Made by a program: the position numbers and the translations under genes | Notes under the pieces: generated by a model | What the model was told of the DNA's origin: nothing | Seen by the model: only the letters and a program-made list of their open reading frames with translations | The model's database searches: none | Assembly: GCA_036186865.1 (NCBI GenBank) | Contig: AP025043.1 | Span: 35,859,657 to 35,923,656 of the forward strand | Direction of reading: 5' to 3' | DNA from: Eustoma russellianum | Taxonomy: Eukaryota > Streptophyta > Magnoliopsida > Gentianales > Gentianaceae | DNA length: 64,000 nucleotides | Shown here: positions 20,278 through 30,617 of the stretch, piece by piece | Layout of the letters: each line of letters starts with the position of its first letter | Position numbering within the stretch: the stretch's first letter is position 1

Positions 20278-23200
20278 TTGCAGGGAGACCACACTTCGAA
20301 AGACACATCAAGAAAGTGGTTTCTTGACAGTGGTTGCTCGAGGCACATGACAGGTGACCCGAGCTTGTTCTCCAAATTAAAGAAGGTCACAAAAGGCGGA
20401 TCCGTGACCTTTGGAGACAACAATGAAGGCAAGATCATTGGAAAAGGTACGATTGGTAATCCGAACACACTCCAAATCTCCAACGTATTTTTGGTAAGCA
20501 ACTTATCCTACAATCTTCTTAGCATTTCTCAATTTGTTGACAATGGTTTTAATGTGTGTTTTACTCACCCTTATTGCAACATAATAAATAAAAATGGAGA
20601 AACCGTTTTAAAAGGAAAACGAGAAGGCAATATTTTTACGCTATCTATGGATGATGTAATAGACGCTAAAGTTAAGAGTTTTATGTCAAATGAACCCAAT
20701 GTGAATTTATGGCACAGACGTTTAGGACACATTGGCATTTCCACATTAGAAAAACTTCAACGGAAGAACCTAGTACGGGGATTGCCTACACTTGATTTAG
20801 ACAACTTTCAGTTGTGTGAATCTTGAATAAAAGGCAAACAAACACGTGAGTCACTTAAGCCGAAAAATGAAATAAGCACGACTAGAATATTAGAACTATT
20901 GCATATCGATTGTTTGGTCCTAGTCATACTACAAGCCTTGGTGGGCGTCACTATGCATGCGTAATTGTTGATGACTTTTCTCGTTACACTTGGACTTTAT
21001 TTCTTGCACATAAGGATGATAGCGCCGTTGAGATTGCTAAATTAATTAAACAACTTGAAAATCAATACGGTGAAAATGTGAAAAGGATAAGAAGCGATAG
21101 AGGCGTTGAGTTTAAAAACAAAGAGATGATTTTGTTTTGTGAAGAAAAAGGAATTAAACATGAGTTTTCGCCACCTAGAACTCCACAACTAAATGGAGTA
21201 GTAGAAAGAAAGAATCGTACATTACAAGAAATCGCTAGAACTATGCTTTGCGAAAATAAATTGCCTAGATTTCTGTGGGCAGAAGCCGTAAATTGTGCAT
21301 GCTATATTGTAAATCGCCTATCTATAAGAAAGAAAATAAACAAGACGCCTTATGAGATTTTGAATGATCGCATGCCTAAGATTGACTATTTTCGTGTGTT
21401 TGGATGCAAATGTTTTGTCTTGAATACAAAAGATAATTTAGATAAATTTGAATCCAAATCAATTGAGTGCATTTTTGTTGGATATTCTATAAATTCAAAG
21501 GCATATAGATGTTATGATCCTCTCACTAGACAAATTATAGAATCTATTCATGTTAAATTCAATGAATTTGGTAAGATTGATAAAGATAAGGAATATGACG
21601 ATGATTTTGAATTGAAACCCGTTTTGAATGAAGATGATGATTCTTTTGATATACATGATATGAATGACACACTAGAAAAGTACATGATCACATAGAAATG
21701 CATGATAACTTAGAAAATAATCAACCAAGATGGCATAGAGATCACCCACATGATCTCATCATAGGCGACCTCACTCACGGTGTGCGACCACGTAGAAGAA
21801 TCACTTCGGATGAAATAAATGAATTTCATGCTATGATTTCTGAAATTGAGCCCAAAAATGTGCATGATGCTTTGAGTGATTCATCTTGGATTGATGCTAT
21901 ACATGACGAACTTAATCAATTCGTTAGAAATGATGTATGGGATTTAGTGTCACGACCACAAGATAAGATTATTATAGGCACAAAGTGGGTATTTAGGAAT
22001 AAAATGAATGAAGAAGGAAAGGTTGTTAGAAATAAAGCGAGACTTGTTGCACAAGGATATAATCAAGAAGAAGGAATTGACTATGATGAAACATTCGCAC
22101 CCGTAGCACGTCTAGAAGCTATACGACTATTACTTGCTATTGCTTGCATGAAAGATTTTAAATTATATCAAATGGATGTAAAAAGTGCTTTCCTAAACGG
22201 ATTCATACAAGAAAAAGTATACGTGAAGCAACCACCCGGTTTTGAAGATTTGAAACATACAGATCACGTGTACAAACTAAAGAAGGCACTATACGGCCTA
22301 AAGCAAGCACCGAGAGCATGGTATGATCGTTTTGCTACTTTCCTTTTAGAAAATAATTTTAAACGTGGCACTATAGATAGTACACTATTTTTGAAACAAG
22401 AAAAATCAGATTTACTTATTATTCAAATCTACGTAGATGACATTATTTTTGGCTCTACCTCACATAGACTTGTTAAAGATTTTGAAAATTGCATGAAATC
22501 TGAATTTGAAATGTCTATGGTTGGTGAACTTAATTATTTTCTTGGCTTGCAGATTAAGCAAACGAGTAAAAGAATTCATATAAGCCAAGCGAAATATGTT
22601 AATGACATGATCAAAAAGTTTAATTTTGAAAATTTGAAATCATCCCCCACCCCTATGAGTGTCACTACTAAATTAGACAAAGAAGAACATGGTAAAGACG
22701 TTGATAATGGATTATATCGATCTATGATAGGTTCTTTGCTATATTTAACTGCTAGTAGGTCTGACATCAAGTTTAGCGTATGCATGTGTGCTCGTTTTCA
22801 AAGTCAACCTAAGGTGTCACACTTAAATGCGGTAAAAAGAATATTCCGTTATATTAAGCACACGCCCACCTTAGGTATTTGGTACGATAAGAATTCTACA
22901 TTTGACTTACATGCTTACACTGATGCAGATTATGGTGGTTGCAAAATAGATAGAAAAAGCATGAGCGGAACCTGCCAATTTATAGGAAATTCCCTTATTT
23001 CATGGTTTCCCAAAAAGCAAGTAAGTGTTGCTTTGTCCACTACTGAGGCAGAGTACATGGCTCTTAGCCTTTGTTGCACACAGTTGTTGTGGATAAAACA
23101 ACAACTTTCGGACTTTGGAATTACCGTAAATAAAATTCCTATATATTGTGATAGTATGAGTGCAATAAATTTGTCTAAGAACCCCGTGTTACACTCTAAG

Positions 23201-23380
23201 GCTAAGCATATAGAAGTTCGCTATCACTTTCTTCGTGATCACGTTAACAATGGTAATATTGTCATAGATCACGTATGCACAGAATCACAAGTAGCGGATA
23301 TATTTACAAAGGCCTTAAATCAAGACACATATGAATCTCTTCGCTCAAAATTAGGCATGTTTTCCGTTGATATGATTTGA
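20278..23380 (+). pseudogene. pol: Pol of copia-1 (protease, integrase, RT, RNase H), broken
   Basis: Protease active site D-S-G in W-F-L-D-S-G-C (about 20320). GAG-pre-integrase motif L-W-H-R-R-L-G-H (about 20710). TGA at 20824-20826 replaces a residue before I-K-G-K-Q-T. A one-base loss near 20908 shifts frame just at the first integrase Asp. Integrase continues in 20910-21695 with S-D-R-G-V-E-F and G-V-V-E-R-K-N. A second shift near 21681 leads to 21698-23380, which holds an intact RT (T-F-A-P-V-A-R; Y-V-D-D at about 22430) and RNase H (D-A-D-Y-G-G; S-T-T-E-A-E-Y). Order integrase before RT is diagnostic of Ty1/copia. It starts in a frame different from gag; no stop lies between the gag end and D-H-T-S-K-D in that frame. 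No env-like ORF follows. Confidence 0.93.
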
Positions 23381-23648
23381 TTTGACATTATTTTCTTTAC
23401 TTTCCTTTTTGACAGGCATCTTTTGATTTACTTTCCAAAATAAAGGAGGAGAGAAAAGCATGATTTAAGGGGGACAGAGACACTGATTGATCTTAATTGA
23501 CACTGATTGATCTTAATTGCACAAATCAAGGGGGAGCCGGATTTGAAATTCGAAATTCAAATTTCAAATTTGCGCACAATTCAAGGGGGAGAGATAGCAT
23601 TTAAATCATGTACACAAATTATTTTGAAAATCATCAAAAGGGGGAGAT
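23381..23648 (+). promoter_or_regulatory. 3' untranslated region with four polypurine-like tracts
   Basis: AAGGGGGACA at 23467, AAGGGGGAG at 23528, AAGGGGGAGAG at 23583 and AAAAGGGGGAGAT at 23636-23648; the last abuts the 3' LTR and is the functional candidate. A 20 bp tandem duplication (CACTGATTGATCTTAATTGA, 23481-23500 and 23501-23519) lies between the first and second tracts. Multiple tracts are a known trait of Sireviruses. Confidence 0.85.
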
Positions 23649-24027
23649 TGTAAAGATAAGGGGGTTTGAGTGATTTCAAAATAAGTATCTTGAATGTATA
23701 CATATATATAAACGTGCATAAATATATATATATAAACGTGTACATGAATGCATGATATCTTGCCATTACTTGCCTTATTTAACTTATATATTATATTGCC
23801 GTACTAACGAGCCATGAAGCATTAAAACTTACATCATATGGCAAACATTTGTTGTGTTTATACTATTTTCAGGTGCCACCATTAATGAACTAAACTAGTT
23901 CATTAAGTGAAGTACTTAGTTTGATAAACTAAGTAGTTCATTAAAGGAAGATTCATTTGGAAAAGGCACAAAGGCAACAAAGCTAAAGAAGGAAAGTCTT
24001 CTCCTCCTCCCCATCTTTAATACACAC

Positions 24028-24068
<41 letters not shown>

Positions 24069-26735
24069 TACATATATTTTCAGATTTTTTAAATAAAGAC
24101 ACATACACATGTATTCCAACGTACTACCGACACGTTATATATTTTACGTACGTACGTTAACGTCACACCATTATACTTAACTCATATTTATGAGTATATT
24201 CAGGTCTTATATCATATGATATAAGATATGGTGATGACAAATCAAATACGACACGATAAAAGGTTCTAAACCGAAATTTGTCGTATCGGGCGAATACCGA
24301 AACTTCGCCAACGTGTCACGTACTTGCCATAAATAAATGGCCAGACCATATACATCAAAATATGATGTAAATTTTGTGCACATGACATAATAATCAGCCA
24401 AAAATACTTTCCATGTTGGGACACACAAATTACTCCACATTAAGGCCAAAATGTGAAGATTCCAAGTTTAATTTTTGTCACATGTTAATGGTACCACTTT
24501 AAACCAGCCAAGTGCTAAGATTTGAAATATATATTATATATATTATGTATAACATAATATATATATAACATGTGCAAAAGTTGGAATTTAAATTAGAGAA
24601 AAATCGGGTAATCGATAAATATCGAAAATTCGGTTTTCTACGCACATAACATGGAACGTTTTTCTTGTACATTATGTGACACGTATCTAGACACTTTTTA
24701 CATATGATATACATCTTAAAGTGTTCTAGAAAATTAAATTAAGGGCTGATTGGAATATTACATGCGTGTATTATTAAATGTGCACTATTTTACAAAGTTA
24801 ACAAAAATAAATTTCAGCACATGTATACACATCATATAACGTCACATACAGCTGATTTGGAGCACATGTGGAGCTTTGTTGGCATATTGATTGGTCAAGG
24901 ATCAATCATACATTGTTGGTGAATTGAAGAGAAAAGCTACAAATGATAAGAATTCAACATATATCTCTCTTATGTCATATGCTGAAAATTTCAGCATACT
25001 AAACTTGAGCTGGCCGATTTTTAGGTCTTAAATGGGACATATTTTGTCATCTTTTATTAGGTGATTGATTAGAAGAAGGTATGGTAAGGTTTTGAATAAT
25101 GTTTAAACAAATAAATGGTGATATTTCACATATCACACATGCTGAAAATTTTTCAGCATGTGTACATGGTGTGGCCGAATTTTAGTGCTTATTTGTGTCC
25201 AAGTTCATCTCTTAATTGGTAGCAATACTTACCATAAATTGTTGATTCATTTTTATGATGAAAAATCAAAGAATAATTGGTATTATTTTGAAAGAAAAGG
25301 AAGGATGCACATGCTGAAAATTCAGCATGGCAATGTGACTTAATGGCCGAAATTTTCATAGGATTTGGAAGACTTTCTTTGTCTTGTAATTTATGGTGTA
25401 TTTCTTAAATTATGGAATGATTTTTTGATTGATTTTTGGCACATGTTAAAGTGTATATCTCAGGTTTTTTCCATGTCATCATGATGACAATGTTGAACCA
25501 ATAAGGAGGTGCCAAGTAAGCGGAGACTAAATGATGATCCAATAGGAAGATGCCAAGTAAGCAAGGCATTGTCACAATGATGTCTTACACTCTCTCAAGG
25601 ACTTAAAAGATAATTTTCCAGAGGGATACATGCCATAGGGGGGACGGCTGCAAGCTTAAAAAGGAAAAGATGAGAGCAAACAAAACAACAACAAGCATTG
25701 CAATTCAAAGAGATCAAATAGCCAAGCTCTTCTCCTCCTACATCTTCTTTCTTTCTCTCTTCTTGTAAAGCCTATTGTTTTTCATATCTTTCAATCTTGA
25801 ATAGGCTTGAGATAAACCACCATTCATATATCTTTGTAAAAGATTGATCAAGGTGTGATCAATCTTCACTCTAGCAAGGTGGTGGTGTTCGTGCGAATTG
25901 TACCTACAATACAAGGTTTGTAAAGGGTTGGAGTTAGGTGTAACTCTATCAACCCTGCGGTAAGGTGTACTGCATGTGTGTGATTAGTGTGAAACAAGGA
26001 AGGTGTTCCTTGAAGACTGGAGTAGGTTGTTTATAACCGAACCAGTATAAAATTCTTGGTACCATTTACTTTCTGCATTTACGTTTCAGTTACTGCACTG
26101 TTTATCCTTCTTGTTCGCATCCGTACAAATAGTAAACGATTTTCAAAAATTACGAAAATTTCCACAAACATACTTACACGTTATAGGGTTAATTTGGCAC
26201 AAGTTTCAACCCTTTTGGACATGTATAAGTCAATTAAACATCAAACGTTCTGAGACTAGTGCAGTCTGATTTTCAGACTTGCAAAGGTTGAGACTTTGAT
26301 TGTAGTTGACCTATTTCCCATAAGAATTTTCCAAAACTGTTTCAACCCATTTAAATATAGTATATAAGTAGTTAGTGGTCAAATTTTCAGAGCATTTGGA
26401 CGTTCACACAAATAGGAATTAATTTTTCAAAACCATCTACCGTTTTTGGCAGATTTGCACAATCTGATTACCAACGGTTTTTGAAGGGGTTAAAGGTTGA
26501 ATTTTAATTTGAAATTTTTAGGGGACCCTCATAACATCTGAGGCTAAGTTCTCTCAAAATTTCATAATTTTTGGAGACCTCTAACCTGGTTTTAAAAACG
26601 TTTTAAAACAGGTCCTGAAAACAGAATCTGTTTTCAGAACTTGAATTGTTCAAGTTTAAAGAAATATTAAAAACCACACTTTCCGCACCATCTATTCAAC
26701 CCCCTCCCATCTAGTGGTGCCTTGCAGATCCTACA
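23649..26735 (+). repeat. 3' LTR of copia-1
   Basis: Near-copy of 15186-18245 with the same ends. It includes a longer (AT)n at 24031-24064, hairpins at 23886-23902 and 23914-23934 and the palindrome at 24206-24225. It is followed by the TSD cccac (26736-26740) and then by gypsy A integrase sequence. Confidence 0.97.
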
Positions 26736-26740
26736 CCCAC

Positions 26741-27033
26741 TTCCACTCAGGGATCTCTAACGGCATCAACAAACCCCTGGTTTCTGGTGTTCCGCCTTGA
26801 CCTGCTGGCATACCAGACATCTCTCAACAAACTCTGCTATGTGTCTCTTCATACCATTCCACCAGTATTGCTTCTTCAGGTCATTATACATTTTCGTAGT
26901 GCCCGGATGAATAGACAACTTATAGTTGTGCACCTCCTTCAGAACTGTCCTTCTGAGATCCTCAACCTTAGGAACACACGGTCTCCCCTGAAACCACATG
27001 CTACAATCATCATGAATCTGGAATCCAATCAAC
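26741..27033 (-). pseudogene. Gypsy A integrase N-terminal zinc-finger part
   Basis: On the minus strand, a histidine pair (L-S-I-H-P-G-T-T-K-M-Y and K-R-H-I-A-E-F) followed by C-L-V-C-Q-Q-V-K-A-E-H forms the H2C2 zinc finger of Ty3/gypsy integrase. The coding sequence runs into copia-1 at 26740 and continues at 15185 with the D-D domain. An in-frame stop appears just before the insertion, so the gene may already have been damaged. Confidence 0.88.
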
Positions 27034-28208
27034 CTAGCTGGTCATCATCTTCTCTCGGATTTCACTAAGCATCGTACCTCCCTTCTGTGCCTCTTTAATC
27101 TGCTCAATCAAGGATGGAGTGATAACCAGTGCTGTTAAAACACTAGCTGTGGAGTCTACAATATCCAGATCCAACTCTGCCATCTGTCTTTCTATCGGTG
27201 TTTGTCTGATATGGCTAGACTTTCTACCCAGAGCATCTGCGTCTCGGTTCGCTTTTCCTGGATGATAGCTGATAGTCAAATCATAGTCCTTCAATAGCTC
27301 AAGCCATCTCCTCTGACGCATGTTTAGCTCCTTCTGGGTGAATAATTACTTCAAACTCTTATGATCCGTGAATACTTCACTTTTCACTCCATAAAGATAA
27401 TGAAACAAAACCTTAAGTGCAAAAACCACGACAGCTAGCTCCAGGTCATGAGTCGGATAATTGTGCTCATATGGCTTCAACTGTCGTGAGGCATATGCAA
27501 TGACTCTACCATTTTGCATAATGACACATCCTAGTCCGTTCTTCGAGACATCACTTTATATGACAAACCTTTCTGAGCCGGAGGGTTGAGCAAGGATGGG
27601 GTCCATCGTCAACCGTCTCTTAAGTTCTGCAAAACTCTACTCGTATTTAGCGGTCCATACAAACTTTGACTTTTTCTGCGTCAATCTGCTCAAGGGCACC
27701 ACTATCAATGAGAATACTTCAACAAATTTCCGGTAGTAGCCGGCCAAACCAAGAAAGCTCCTCACTTCAGTCACGTTAGTCGGCCTAGGCCACTCAGTAA
27801 TAGCCTCAATCTTCTTGGGATCTACAGAATTTCCCTCCTCTAAAACCACGTGTCCCAAGAAAGCAACGCTCTTCAGCCAAAACTCGCACTTACTAAACTT
27901 AGCATATAGCTTCTTATGCCTGAGGACCTCAAGAACCTCCCTCAAATGCTTTTCGTGCGACTCCTCATCCAGAGAATAGACTAGAATATCATCAATAAAG
28001 ACCACCACAAACTTATCAAGCTGGTCCCTGAACATAGTTTTCATCAAGTCCATGAAGGCGTAGGGGGCATTAGTCAGACCAATGGCATCACTAAAAACTC
28101 ATAGTGGCCATATTTAGTGCGGAAGGCCGTCTTCGCTACATCCTCTACTTTAATCCTCAGCTGATGATATCCGGATCGAAGATCAATTTTAGAGAATACG
28201 TTAGCACC
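27034..28208 (-). pseudogene. Gypsy A reverse transcriptase (3' exon) and RNase H
   Basis: RT palm motif F-V-V-V-F-I-D-D-I-L-V-Y-S lies in the open frame 28053-27637, followed by F-L-G-H-V-V and F-L-G-L-A-G-Y-Y-R-K-F, standard for Ty3/gypsy. RNase H sequence follows to about 27300, with stops (for example near 27345). The linker F-Y-H-P-G-K-A-N type motif lies in 27321-27034 (here S-Y-H-P-G-K-A-N). The upstream edge is the intron-like gap at 28209-28286. Confidence 0.85.
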
Positions 28209-28286
28209 CTGAAGAATGTCAAAGTGGCAAAATAAATTGGAAAAATTCTATAATATTAATTATGAGTTACATTGATTAAAGGGTAC
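28209..28286 (-). other. Intron-like gap in RT of gypsy A (78 bp)
   Basis: On the minus strand the coding sequence reads ...GATCAGTTAAAG, then GTACCC...TTCTTCAG, then GGTGCTAACGTA. Taking out the 78 bp keeps frame and gives the usual junction D-Q-L-K/G-A-N-V-F-S-K-I-D. GT-AG ends, AT-rich content and phase 0 are as for a plant intron. Gypsy D has a gap at the same place and C has none. Confidence 0.6.
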
Positions 28287-29125
28287 CTTTAACTGATCTA
28301 AGAGGTCCTCGATCCGGGGTAGAGGATATTTGTTCTTGATAGTGATCTTATTAATCTCTCTATAATCAATGCAGAGTCTCATACACCCATCCTTCTTATT
28401 CACAAACAAGACCAGAGCTCTTAGGGTGAGACGCTGGGTCGAATGAACTTCCGATCCAGTAACTCTTACAGTTGCTCCTTTAGCTCCTTCATCTTAGCCG
28501 GAGCCATCTTGTACGGTGCCTTTGATATCGGCTTAGCACCATGCAGTAAATTAATTTCAAACTCTACCTCCCGACTGGGCTATAGTCCTGGCAGCTCGTC
28601 GTGAAATACATCCTTATACTCGTTCACCACTGGTATCGAATCTATCAAGGGTACCTCTTTTTCTGCACCAATAGCATATACAAGAAAGCCTTGATTACCT
28701 TTCCTCAATGCTCTGTGTGCCTACACTGCACTCATGTAAATCTTATTGCGCCTTCTGTAACTTGAAATCTCCCTGAAAGACATTTTCCTGCTTACTCTGC
28801 GTCTGCATGCAGACCTGCCTCTGACGACAGTCGATCGTGGCCTAATACTTAGCCAAAAAATCCATGCCCATAATAACATTAAAATCTTGCATCTGGATCA
28901 GAATTAGAGTTGCAGTGAAATCCAGCTCATTCATATCCAACAGACAGTCCTTGTGCTGACAGTGCGATACAAACACTTGATCACCAGCGGTTTGGATACG
29001 GTAAGGAATCTCGAGCCCTTCTGGTGGAATATTCAAACTCTTAACGAACCTCCTGGCAGTAAATGAATGGCTGGCCCCACTATCGAAAAGTACGTAGGCT
29101 GGAACCTTGTTAATCAATATCTCAC
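28287..29125 (-). pseudogene. Gypsy A protease and start of RT
   Basis: Retroviral-type aspartic protease with intact V-L-F-D-S-G-A-S-H-S-F (about 29090-29060) and the later I-M-G-M-D-F-L (about 28850), then the connection to RT with fragments of the N-terminal RT fold (for example near 28400-28350, R-L-C-I-D-Y-R-E type). Several stops and shifts between 28840 and 28290. Confidence 0.82.
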
Positions 29126-29218
29126 CTAACACGTGCAGGGTTATACATATAACGCATAACCCCAAGAAGGAAAAGTATTTAAAGAAAACTGGAATTTGAA
29201 CACTTAATTAAGATGCAC
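29126..29218 (-). other. Intron-like gap between gag and protease of gypsy A (93 bp)
   Basis: Minus strand: ...GACGTAGCAG, then GTGCATCTTAATTAAG...CACGTGTTAG, then GTGAGATATTG. Removal keeps frame (D-V-A-G-E-I-L-I) in phase 1. Gypsies C and D have a gap at the same place and phase. Confidence 0.6.
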
Positions 29219-30353
29219 CTGCTACGACGTCGCTGGCCTCCTCGACGTCGGAGTCTGTCATGACAGGCACTCGGACATTGGTCTTCATTTTCTCCCTCTG
29301 CTGTGTTTGGCCCTATTGTAGAGGAGGTGCTTGTCTCTACGTGAGTCTCTGGCGAAGTGCCCTGGGGTGCCGCACCTATAGTAAACGTCCTTGGTCCTCC
29401 AGCACTAACCCAGATGAAAGCGTCAACAATGAGCATTGGGTGCAGTGGGTGCCACAGCCCTCACTACCTGTGCATCGGTCGCAGCTGGTCCCTCGATGGT
29501 AAGTGGCTGAGTAAAAGGTCTCTGCTGCTGCGGTGGTCATAAAGAGTGTCCCAACTGCTGGCAACGTGGTACCTTCAGCCATCTCCCTGGTCTTCTGGAA
29601 CGGTACTCCTCCTGTGGGCTCTTCGTCTGATCATCTGCTGCGACCCTCCTGAGGTCATCCTAAACCTCGCGGCATACCTCAAGTAGCTCCTCAAACGTCC
29701 TTGGCCTGGCACAGATGGATGCGAGACCTCAGTCAAGTCTTAAACTTTGACATCTTTGCCTTCTCATTATCCATAATGGAAGGCATGTATCTCCCTAGTG
29801 CGTGGAACCTCTTCGAATACTGATCCACAGTCATGGACCCCTGTGTAAGCAGCTGGAACTCAGTCATCTTCCTCTTTATGGCACTCTCAGGAATATAGTG
29901 CCTCTGGTACTCTTCTCAGAACTGGATCCAAGTCAACTATGGAGTCAACCTGCACTCCACACTATGCCACCACTCCCCAGCATCACCTTCAAGGAATGGA
30001 ACGACCACCTGCACCTTTAGATCATCAGGAACCTACAATAACCTCAGCTGCTCGGTCACATTCTAGAGCCAAATTTTGGCCTCCTGTGTCCATGTAGTGT
30101 CTCTAAACATCGCTATCCGGGAGTTCTACATCTCCCTATAGAAAAATTGAAGTCCTGAGGGTGGTGGTGGTGGTGGCTGGTGCTGCTCCTGCTCCTGCTG
30201 CTGCTACAGGTGAGCCATATGTACCTGCCGCTGAGCCACCAAGGTAGTCAGAGTGGCTAGAGTATTTGCAAGGACTTGGGGTATAGCCCCCTGACCCTGA
30301 TGGTCATCACCGTCGTGTCCTCCATTCCCTGCTGGCTCACATCGTGGAGGCAT
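29219..30353 (-). pseudogene. Gypsy A gag (decayed)
   Basis: Start ATG at 30353 (M-P-P-R-C-E-P-A-G). A Q/E and poly-P segment near 30200-30150 is followed by the gag core (Y-I-P-E-S-A, then T-E-F-Q-L-L and D-Q-Y-S-K-R-F near 29900-29800), and one CCHC-like remnant (R-C-G-T-P-G-H-F-A-R-D) near 29350. At least six stops and several frameshifts. Gag is the RNA-binding coat protein; this copy cannot make it. The plus-strand frames 29260-30020 are shadows. Confidence 0.8.
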
Positions 30354-30617
30354 TTTTTTTCTTCTGGAGTTCAAGTTCATGAAAAGAATGTAGATTAGTC
30401 AAGGTAAGTTAAATAATCGTACACGAGGCAAAACGGTAATTAGACAAGTAAGCTCACCATTGGTACACATCTCCCTTAACCCGATCATAACTTAGGTCTA
30501 CTTCAATTATTAGGGGTATAATCGCCATTTCTAGGAAAAGATCATAGCTTACGTCTAAGTGATCTGGTTAATCCTACATTTCCGAAGCGGATCTGAAGCC
30601 TCGGTTTTGATACCACA

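Larger units (their letters stand above)
15186..26735 (+). mobile_element. Complete Sirevirus-type Ty1/copia element (copia-1)
   Basis: An 11.55 kb element with LTRs of 3060 and 3087 bp, ends TGTAAAG...CCTACA, perfect TSD cccac, PBS at 18248 and a polypurine tract at 23636. Order: gag, protease, integrase, RT, RNase H, as in copia elements. Very long LTRs, gag with CCHC knuckle and a long coiled coil, and several polypurine-like tracts place it in the Sirevirus/Maximus group. By eye the two LTRs differ at few positions, which suggests recent insertion. Gag is intact, but pol has one stop and two frameshifts, so this copy is not autonomous as it stands. Confidence 0.95.

Noticed and set aside
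20219..20283. Possible intron between gag and pol of copia-1 (AAAAG/GTGATT ... TTGCAG/GGAGAC)
   Set aside because: Removing it joins gag to the wrong frame of pol, and Sirevirus gag and pol are commonly separated by a stop or frame change.
23381..23648. Env-like ORF after copia-1 pol, as found in some Sireviruses
   Set aside because: Only about 270 bp with stops separate pol from the LTR.
23581..24714. Frames in the copia-1 3' LTR that recur in the 5' LTR (for example 24207-24449 and 15718-15960)
   Set aside because: Repetition is due to LTR duplication; no start context, domain or conservation in copia-2.
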